Assembly: GCA_018666055.1 (NCBI GenBank)
Contig: JABJAS010000175.1
Location: 1 to 7,674 of the forward strand
DNA: 7,674 bases
Direction: 5' to 3'
DNA from: Halieaceae bacterium
GTDB taxonomy: Bacteria; Pseudomonadota; Gammaproteobacteria; Pseudomonadales; Halieaceae
Made by a program: the position numbers and the translations under genes. Below the pieces are notes generated by a model, which saw nothing but the letters and a program-made list of their open reading frames with translations, was not told the DNA's origin and did not search any database. Shown here piece after piece: positions 1-4,598 of this stretch. How positions within the stretch are numbered: the stretch's first letter is position 1; each line of letters opens with the position of its first letter.

Positions 1-29
1 ACAAAAAAAAACCACCCGATGGGTGGTTT
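1..29 (-). terminator. Rho-independent terminator of tRNA-Lys
   Basis: Read on the minus strand, a perfect 9-bp stem (plus 21-29 pairing with 9-17) closes a 3-base loop (18-20). It is followed by a run of T (plus 3-8 are all A). The core stem is ACCACCC/GGGTGGT. It begins eight bases after the encoded CCA of the tRNA, the usual position for a terminator ending a tRNA transcript. It would also stop any read-through from queC. Confidence 0.9.
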
Positions 30-37
30 CTCTGTAA

Positions 38-113
38 TGGTGGGCCGTGCTGGATTCGAACCAGCGACCAATTGGTTAAAAGCCAACTGCTCTACCAACT
101 GAGCTAACGGCCC
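38..113 (-). tRNA. tRNA-Lys (anticodon UUU)
   Basis: A 76-base gene with a complete cloverleaf. The acceptor stem GGGCCGT/ACGGCCC pairs fully, the discriminator is A, and the 3' CCA is encoded (plus 38-40). The D arm has GCTC/GAGC, the anticodon stem GTTGG/CCAAT carries the loop CTTTTAA with anticodon TTT at plus 78-80, and the T arm GCTGG-TTCGAAT-CCAGC is standard. The loop and overall sequence closely resemble enterobacterial tRNA-Lys(UUU), which decodes AAA and AAG. It stands alone, co-oriented with the upstream queC, and is followed within ten bases by an intrinsic terminator. It is not a substrate for queuosine, which enters GUN-anticodon tRNAs (Asp, Asn, His, Tyr), so proximity to queE/queC is not a substrate relationship. 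Confidence 0.97.
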
Positions 114-131
114 AAAACAGGCAAGGCGCGT

Positions 132-159
132 ATGCTAACGCTCCCGGATAAAAATTCAA
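132..159 (-). promoter_or_regulatory. Candidate sigma-70 promoter for tRNA-Lys
   Basis: On the minus strand, TTGAAT (plus 154-159) and TAGCAT (plus 132-137) are separated by 16 bases. A GC-rich stretch (ACGCGCC) follows, resembling the discriminator of stringently controlled stable-RNA promoters. A start about seven bases past the -10 would leave a leader of roughly ten bases before the tRNA. A competing choice is TTGACG at plus 170-175, with the weaker TTTATC 17 bases on. Both are read by eye only. Processing of the tRNA from a queC read-through transcript is the alternative. Confidence 0.4.
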
Positions 160-357
160 GTCCTTTACCCGTCAAAACCCCGGTAATTGGGCATGTAACC
201 CTGTTACCCCCCTCCGTTCGTCGCCAACACCGCTTCAATGGCTAATGGCCCTCCCATCCCAGCCCACAAGACGAAACGAGAAATCAAAGACAAACGCGCT
301 ACCCAGCCGATTTTGTATCGCGCTATCGTCTCAAGATCATGAAATAAGCGATACGCT

Positions 358-1041
358 TTAAGCGGTGGGTGAATCGATGTAATGCGTGGGGTCTTGCACC
401 CCCGCAGCGGCAAAACCGTCCCGTCTTAGACGGCAGCTATCACAGACACCGCAGGCACGACCCAGCGAATCCGCCTGATAACAAGATACGGTCAGCGCAT
501 AATCGACACCGAGTCGCATGCCTAACCGAATAATGTCTGCTTTAGTCATATCGATAATCGGCGCTTCCACTCGTATCGGATAACCCTCTACACCCGCTTT
601 GGTCGCCAGCGACGACATCGTACTAAACGCCGCAATAAACTCAGGTCGACAGTCAGGATAACCAGAATAATCCACTGCATTTGCGCCGATATACAGTTCA
701 TCCGCAGCGAGCACTTCGGCCCACGCTAGCGCTAGCGAGAGAAAAATCGTGTTTCTAGCCGGCACATAGGTCACCGGAATACCCGTCGAGGGGGTTGTTG
801 GCACCGCGACCGAGGCATCGGTGAGGGCAGAACCACTCAAAAAAGAAAGATCCAACGTGACGACGCGGTGCTCGACATCTGTGTATTGCGCCGCGACGCG
901 CTCAGCCGCGGCCAGCTCAGACCGATGACGCTGCCCATAATCGATCGTTAAGCTAAAGCAATCCTTTCCCGCCGCATGGGCGACGGCCAAGACAGTGGCT
1001 GAGTCCAGCCCACCAGATGTCAGTACGATCGCCTTATTCAC
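358..1041 (-). CDS. queC: 7-cyano-7-deazaguanine (preQ0) synthase QueC
   Basis: QueC converts 7-carboxy-7-deazaguanine to preQ0 using ATP and ammonia, in the cytoplasm, as a step towards queuosine. From the chosen GTG start the protein has 227 residues (E. coli QueC 231). The PP-loop nucleotide motif SGGLDS lies at residues 9-14. Four zinc-ligand cysteines sit near the C terminus (about 187, 197, 200 and 203) as SCYQ...ACGVCDSC. The frame is open upstream to an ATG at 1095, but that would add 18 unconserved residues and run into queE. The GTG gives the typical [11 protein letters not shown] beginning, and a GAGG sits nine bases ahead of it. The gene lies 37 bases after queE and is presumably co-transcribed with it. 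The stop is TAA at 358-360. Confidence 0.95.
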   Translation of the reverse strand: MNKAIVLTSGGLDSATVLAVAHAAGKDCFSLTIDYGQRHRSELAAAERVAAQYTDVEHRVVTLDLSFLSGSALTDASVAVPTTPSTGIPVTYVPARNTIFLSLALAWAEVLAADELYIGANAVDYSGYPDCRPEFIAAFSTMSSLATKAGVEGYPIRVEAPIIDMTKADIIRLGMRLGVDYALTVSCYQADSLGRACGVCDSCRLRRDGFAAAGVQDPTHYIDSPTA

Positions 1042-1050
1042 GGCTCCAAC

Positions 1051-1054
1051 CCTC
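1051..1054 (-). promoter_or_regulatory. Ribosome-binding site fixing the queC GTG start
   Basis: GAGG on the minus strand, nine bases before the GTG at 1041-1039. It supports this start over the in-frame ATG at 1095, which overlaps the end of queE. A closer GGAG (plus 1044-1047) is only two bases from the codon and too near to be used normally. Confidence 0.55.
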
Positions 1055-1078
1055 TGCGTCTCATGTGTTGCGCTCCCT

Positions 1079-1720
1079 TTAGTGTCCCGGAGCATCCTGC
1101 CATAGCAATTTGTGAAGCTGTATTTGCAGCCGAGCAGGCACCCTGTCCACTAGCATCCAGTCTGCAAGTACTGCGGCTTCGAGTTGCTCAAAGCTAGGCG
1201 AAAACAGCACATCAGAAACCCGTTCAGTCAGCCGACTTTCATCAATCCGCATTCTCGCCCAGTCGTAGTCTTGACGACTGCACAGCACAAACTTGATTTG
1301 ATCATTAGGCGTCAAATGATCCAAGTTGGACCAATCGTTACGATGCACTTCCCCCGAATCAGGCGTCTTGATATCAACGACCCGGCTTACCGCTTGATTC
1401 ACCTCGGCGATACTCAAGGCGCCGCTAGTTTCTAGCGAGACATCAAATCCAAGATCGCAGAGTTGATCCAATAAAGCGAGACACCCCGGCTGCGCAAGGG
1501 GCTCGCCACCGGTGACACAAATACGACGACACGCGAACGACTCAATTTTGCTAAGAATGGCGTCCATCGTCATCAGTTCACCACCTGAAAAAGCATAGGC
1601 GGTGTCACAGTATTGGCAACGCAGCGGACACCCGGTTAAGCGGACAAATACCGTCGGCAGTCCTACCGATCGCGCCTCACCTTGTAAGGAGTGAAAAATC
1701 TCTGTGATACGCAGTTGCAT
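1079..1720 (-). CDS. queE: 7-carboxy-7-deazaguanine synthase QueE (radical SAM)
   Basis: QueE rearranges 6-carboxy-5,6,7,8-tetrahydropterin to 7-carboxy-7-deazaguanine with S-adenosylmethionine and a [4Fe-4S] cluster, immediately before QueC in the pathway. The 213-residue protein starts with the family hallmark [20 protein letters not shown]. Cluster ligands are C31, C35 and C38 in the canonical CX3CX2C spacing (CPLRCQYC). The SAM-binding GGEPL lies at 71-75. E. coli QueE differs by an insertion within its cysteine motif, so this is the plainer Pseudomonas-like type. The ATG lies 21 bases after the cpoB stop. I see no convincing Shine-Dalgarno sequence before it, so translation may depend on coupling to cpoB. 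No preQ1-riboswitch-like leader fits in the short gap. Confidence 0.95.
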   Translation of the reverse strand: MQLRITEIFHSLQGEARSVGLPTVFVRLTGCPLRCQYCDTAYAFSGGELMTMDAILSKIESFACRRICVTGGEPLAQPGCLALLDQLCDLGFDVSLETSGALSIAEVNQAVSRVVDIKTPDSGEVHRNDWSNLDHLTPNDQIKFVLCSRQDYDWARMRIDESRLTERVSDVLFSPSFEQLEAAVLADWMLVDRVPARLQIQLHKLLWQDAPGH

Positions 1721-1741
1721 AGTGGCTTCGGGTGACGACCC

Positions 1742-2668
1742 CTAAAAGTTCTCCAACAAAAACTGTCGAGCCAGCTGCGCCGCAGCATGTGAGGGGTACT
1801 CTCGTATCACCTCGTCTAAATATTCACGCGAGCGTTGTCGATTGCCTTTGATGAACTGTACCCGGCCTAATTTGTACAGCGCATCAGGCACCTTGGCGTC
1901 TGCAGGGTATTGATCCAGTAGTAATTTAAAGTTCTGACGAGCCAGTTCGGGATCTGGCGGCGTGATCACCAAATAAAGCTCCCCCATCCAGTAATGTGCG
2001 TTAGGGGCATAACGTCCAAAGGGAAACTCGGCTAAAAAGCCCTCAAATGCGACCACGGCATCGTCAAACTGCTTCAGTCGAACCAATTCGTAAGCAGCAC
2101 GATAAGCGGCCTCTTCTCCTGCTTCCGCGTCGACAGCGGGCGACGCGCTAGAAGACTGCATCGTTGCTTGCGAGCCATTGGTTTGCGAGAGCGCACCGCC
2201 CAATAAACCCGCCTCGGCGCTACTGCCCGTGCTGCCCCCGGCACCATTTCCCGTAGCAAGACGACGATCGATATCGACGTAACGCTCCAGCGTTTGTGCC
2301 TCTAGCAATCGCAGAGCCTCTAACGCCTCCTCCAATTGACCATTCAACCGCCTGACATCGGCTTCAAGCTGCTGCACACGCAACACCATACTGCCCGAAT
2401 CATCGCCAGTGATAGGTGACACAGTCACGTCTGAGGGCACCTGCGCCACCGTTGTCATCCCAGAGTAAGGTCGAATACCGGAGTAAGTCGAGCCCGCAGG
2501 CTCTGCAATCACTGGCGCAACAGGCGTTACCACAGCACCGTTGCGCGTAGCGTCCTCTGCCCGCCGCTCAGCCTCCACATCGACGTAGTCCTGCGCCGAC
2601 GTTATCAGCGCAGCCGTTACTAACAAAAAGCCGGCGAATAACGCCGGCTTACGGGATACCCCTGTCAC
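1742..2668 (-). CDS. cpoB: Cell division coordinator CpoB (YbgF), periplasmic coiled-coil/TPR protein
   Basis: CpoB is a periplasmic partner of TolA that couples outer-membrane constriction to septal peptidoglycan synthesis by PBP1B-LpoB. The 308-residue precursor has a signal peptide (positive R6 K7, hydrophobic core to about residue 22, likely cleavage after A25). An unassigned Pro/Val/Ser-rich stretch follows (about 27-90), then a coiled coil (about 94-137, LRVQQLEADVRRLNGQLEE onwards) that should trimerise. A Gly/Ser/Ala-rich linker covers about 138-185, and TPR-like repeats run from about 186 to the end (AAYELVRLKQFDDA, YWMGELYL, ALYKLGRVQFIKGN). E. coli CpoB has 263 residues; the extra length is mostly the segment before the coiled coil. 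The start is GTG with GAGG eight bases upstream; the two ATGs at 2671-2676 are out of frame. The gene starts 14 bases after pal, and codons 7-16 coincide with a terminator-like hairpin. Confidence 0.93.
   Translation of the reverse strand: MTGVSRKPALFAGFLLVTAALITSAQDYVDVEAERRAEDATRNGAVVTPVAPVIAEPAGSTYSGIRPYSGMTTVAQVPSDVTVSPITGDDSGSMVLRVQQLEADVRRLNGQLEEALEALRLLEAQTLERYVDIDRRLATGNGAGGSTGSSAEAGLLGGALSQTNGSQATMQSSSASPAVDAEAGEEAAYRAAYELVRLKQFDDAVVAFEGFLAEFPFGRYAPNAHYWMGELYLVITPPDPELARQNFKLLLDQYPADAKVPDALYKLGRVQFIKGNRQRSREYLDEVIREYPSHAAAQLARQFLLENF
2621..2650 (-). terminator. Terminator-like hairpin inside the start of cpoB, just after pal
   Basis: On the minus strand, a perfect 9-bp inverted repeat (plus 2642-2650 with 2628-2636, core GCCGGCG/CGCCGGC, seven GC pairs) closes a 5-base loop. 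It runs directly into TTTTTGTTA. That is the classical intrinsic-terminator layout, in the direction of the operon. It starts 18 bases after the first base of the cpoB GTG, so it lies within the signal-peptide codons. It could terminate part of the transcripts after pal whenever cpoB is not being translated. The sequence pattern is seen directly; the function is inferred. Confidence 0.6.
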
Positions 2669-2676
2669 TGCATCAT

Positions 2677-2680
2677 CCTC
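2677..2680 (-). promoter_or_regulatory. Ribosome-binding site fixing the cpoB GTG start
   Basis: GAGG on the minus strand, eight bases before the GTG at 2668-2666 and overlapping the region just past the pal stop. It matters because the nearest ATGs (plus 2671-2676) are in another frame. The GTG therefore decides that the downstream hairpin is coding. Confidence 0.6.
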
Positions 2681-2682
2681 AA

Positions 2683-3207
2683 CTATTTGAGTTCAACGCG
2701 TCGGTTCTGCTGCCAATTGGTCTCACCAGAACCATAAGCCACGGGGTTTTCTTCGCCGTAACTGATCGTCTCGACTCGATAACTCGGTAGGCCATTAGCC
2801 ACCATGTAGTCGCGAACTGCGTTAGCACGCCGCTCACCGAGCGCTAAATTATATTCCCGCGTGCCTCTCTCGTCGGTATGTCCCTCAAGACGAACACTGT
2901 CGTTGTTACCCAACAGTGCTTGAATATGAGCGTCGACTTGTGCCCGCGCATCCTCCGTTAGCGAAGAACTATCAAACTCAAAATAAAACACCGTACCCAC
3001 ATCGGCGGCGGCGGCTTCTCGACCCTGCTGTGCCTCCACTTGGGCCTGCTGCTCAGCTTCCTGAGCTGCGGCCTCCTGAGCAGCCTGCTCCTCAGCGGCG
3101 GCAGCGGCGGCTTCGGCTTCCTTAGTATCGTTGCTAGAGCATGCTGCCAGAACGAATGCTGCAAAAACGAGGCTAATCCACTTGGCGTAAAGCGTTGGTT
3201 TTATCAT
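2683..3207 (-). CDS. pal: Peptidoglycan-associated outer-membrane lipoprotein Pal (OprL-like)
   Basis: Pal anchors the outer membrane to peptidoglycan and is the terminal element of the Tol-Pal machine, released from or handed to peptidoglycan through TolB and TolA. The 174-residue precursor (E. coli 173) has a lipoprotein signal peptide ending in the lipobox LAAC, with the acylated cysteine at residue 23. Ser at +2 predicts outer-membrane sorting. Residues about 30-68 form an Ala/Glu/Gln-rich, probably helical linker. The OmpA-like peptidoglycan-binding domain covers about 71-174 and includes EGHTDERGTREYN (108-120), the diaminopimelate-binding signature, then GERRANAVRDY, SYGEENPV and a final NRRVELK. 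The ATG has GGAG ten bases upstream. A 99-base gap separates pal from tolB, the largest in the cluster, and carries a possible promoter. A terminator-like hairpin follows just inside cpoB. Confidence 0.97.
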   Translation of the reverse strand: MIKPTLYAKWISLVFAAFVLAACSSNDTKEAEAAAAAAEEQAAQEAAAQEAEQQAQVEAQQGREAAAADVGTVFYFEFDSSSLTEDARAQVDAHIQALLGNNDSVRLEGHTDERGTREYNLALGERRANAVRDYMVANGLPSYRVETISYGEENPVAYGSGETNWQQNRRVELK

Positions 3208-3235
3208 GGCTTACTGTCTCCCCTAATGGCCCAGA

Positions 3236-3264
3236 GTTATGTTGCCGTTAATGTAGCGCATAAC
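3236..3264. repeat. Imperfect inverted repeat in the pal leader
   Basis: GTTATG (3236-3241) and CATAAC (3259-3264) are perfect 6-base arms around a 17-base centre. It lies between the candidate pal promoter and the pal ribosome-binding site, so it would be part of the leader RNA. The stem is AT-rich and weak. It could be an operator-sized element or chance. Confidence 0.3.
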
Positions 3265-3284
3265 GACGACATTTTCTCGCTCAG

Positions 3285-3290
3285 ATTATA
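3285..3290 (-). promoter_or_regulatory. Candidate -10 box of a pal promoter
   Basis: A perfect TATAAT on the minus strand, abutting a run of T (plus 3290-3297 are all A), lies in the tolB-pal gap 78 bases upstream of the pal ATG. At spacings of 15-18 bases the -35 position reads CGTAAA, CCGTAA, CCCGTA or CCCCGT, none close to TTGACA. There is no extended -10 TG either. It is therefore a good -10 with a poor -35, possibly activator-dependent or weak. An internal promoter ahead of pal would fit the need for many more copies of Pal than of the motor proteins. Confidence 0.4.
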
Positions 3291-3306
3291 AAAAAAATGC
3301 CACCTT

Positions 3307-4596
3307 TTACGGGGTCACGTAGGGGGACCAGGCCGGCTCCTGAACGCTACCCTCGCGAGCCGGCAAACTGAACCGCACCCCGCCATCGACGGCCACCGCA
3401 GCCAGGATACTGTCCTGTCCGCGCTTTGTCGCGTAGAGCACAACCGAACCATTAGGCGCAATGCTAGGACTCTCATCGAGGCTAGTCTCGGTCAGCACTG
3501 TCAGTCTGTCGGTCACTAAATCAAGCACCGCAATGTGGTATCGCCCATCACGTTGGTGCACGAGCGCCACATTACGACCATCCTGAGCGACGCGAGCGCG
3601 GGCGTTGAACGCCCCCTCAAAGGTAATGCGCTGAATCTTCTTCGTGCGCAAATCGTAGCGATAAATCTGTGGGCGCCCACCCCGATCAGACGTAAACAAC
3701 AATGACTTCCCGTCCGGCATCCAAGTCGGCTCGGTATCAATCGCAAAATGCCGTGTTAACCGCGTTAACGCACGACTGGTCAGGTTTAAAAGATAAATAT
3801 CAGGGTTGCCATCTTTAGATAAAACCAAGGCCATGGTGTTGCCGTCGGGCGACCAAGCGGGCGAATTATTGAGACCTTGAAAGTTGGTCAATTGTTCTCG
3901 TGCGCCGGTGCGCAAATTTTGACGATAGATCGCTGGCCGTGACGTTTCAAACGAGACATAGGCTACCTCTTGCCCATCGGGCGACCATGTTGGCGATAGA
4001 ATCGGGTCACGACCTTCGAGTAATACGATGGGCCGCTGGCCGTCAGAGTCAGCCAATGTCAGACGGTAAAAGTCTTTAGCATTAGGATTGCGCATGACTG
4101 ACACGTACAGCAGGCGGGTTGCAAAGGCACCCGAAATACCGGTAAGCCTTTCATAGACTGCGTCAGAGACGCGATGCGACAGCATGCGCAGTTCGGTTAC
4201 CGGCCCCGTCACCGTCCCTGAATCGATCGCCAGCTGCCGCGTCGTATCGAAAAGTTGAAAATCGATTCGTATCTGTGTCCCCAGCGTGACCTGCCCTATC
4301 AGTACATACTCCGCAGAGATCGCGCGCCAATCACGAAAGTACATTTCTGTCTCTCGTGTTGGATAACTGAGCATATCGCGGCGGCTTACCGGCGCAAATT
4401 GCCCGCTCCGCACTAAATCTGAATCAACAATTTGCGCAACGTCTTCAGGGGCTGCCCCCAATCCTTGCCAACCGAAAGGCACCACCGCAATGGGTGTTGG
4501 ATTATCGAGGCCCTGATTGATTTCAATCTGCAACTCAGCCCGAAGGCTCGATGCAAAAAATAGCAGGGCTAATAGGCTTGCTCGTCTTATCCACAC
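3307..4596 (-). CDS. tolB: Tol-Pal system periplasmic beta-propeller protein TolB
   Basis: TolB is a soluble periplasmic protein that binds Pal through its propeller and TolA through its N terminus, coupling the inner-membrane motor to Pal. The 429-residue precursor matches the family length (E. coli 430). Its signal peptide runs to about A20 (R4 R5, then a Leu/Phe/Ala core, SLRA). The N-terminal domain (about 21-160) includes VVPFGWQG and GAAPEDVAQIV. A six-bladed propeller follows, with repeated motifs SPTWSPDG (201), SPAWSPDG (245), EPTWMPDG (289), ARVAQDG (334), SPSIAPNG (376) and EPAWSPY (420). The predicted start is GTG, two bases after the tolA TAA and with GAGG eight bases upstream, and it places the signal peptide correctly. 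An 8-bp inverted repeat falls in its last codons. Confidence 0.97.
   Translation of the reverse strand: MWIRRASLLALLFFASSLRAELQIEINQGLDNPTPIAVVPFGWQGLGAAPEDVAQIVDSDLVRSGQFAPVSRRDMLSYPTRETEMYFRDWRAISAEYVLIGQVTLGTQIRIDFQLFDTTRQLAIDSGTVTGPVTELRMLSHRVSDAVYERLTGISGAFATRLLYVSVMRNPNAKDFYRLTLADSDGQRPIVLLEGRDPILSPTWSPDGQEVAYVSFETSRPAIYRQNLRTGAREQLTNFQGLNNSPAWSPDGNTMALVLSKDGNPDIYLLNLTSRALTRLTRHFAIDTEPTWMPDGKSLLFTSDRGGRPQIYRYDLRTKKIQRITFEGAFNARARVAQDGRNVALVHQRDGRYHIAVLDLVTDRLTVLTETSLDESPSIAPNGSVVLYATKRGQDSILAAVAVDGGVRFSLPAREGSVQEPAWSPYVTP
3332..3364. repeat. 8-bp perfect inverted repeat in the last codons of tolB
   Basis: GCCGGCTC (3332-3339) and GAGCCGGC (3357-3364) are separated by 17 bases. In the minus-strand mRNA this can form a GC-rich stem ending about 25 bases before the tolB stop. 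No T-run follows directly, so it is not a terminator. It could protect the upstream message from 3' decay, or be a by-product of codon choice. Confidence 0.4.
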
Positions 4597-4598
4597 GG

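Noticed and set aside
38..60. 3' end of tRNA-Lys as an integration (att) site
   Set aside because: tRNA 3' ends are common targets, but only about 37 bases beyond it are visible and they are its terminator. No integrase, direct repeat or foreign segment is seen.
195..207. Hairpin GTAAC-CCT-GTTAC in the queC to tRNA gap
   Set aside because: Five-pair stem with no T-run on either strand and no partner feature; likely chance.
346..358. Short hairpin AAGCG-TAT-CGCTT at the queC stop as a queC terminator
   Set aside because: The stem is only five pairs and is followed by ATTTCATGA rather than a T-run, which is too weak to call.
204..413. A 69-residue minus-strand open frame overlapping the end of queC
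   Set aside because: It starts inside queC in another frame, lacks a ribosome-binding site, and its sequence shows no family I recognise. The 244 bases between queC and the tRNA hold no other gene candidate.
724..737. Perfect 14-base palindrome CGCTAGCGCTAGCG in queC
   Set aside because: It is fully explained by the repeated codons for Leu-Ala-Leu-Ala in a conserved helix, and it has no regulatory position.
1721..1741. preQ1 riboswitch ahead of queE
   Set aside because: The gap between cpoB and queE is only 21 bases and contains no aptamer-like sequence.
3040..3291. Plus-strand 83-residue open frame opposite pal
   Set aside because: It is the complement of the Ala/Glu/Gln-rich pal linker, which is naturally stop-poor on the other strand. 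It runs into the pal leader with no ribosome-binding site.
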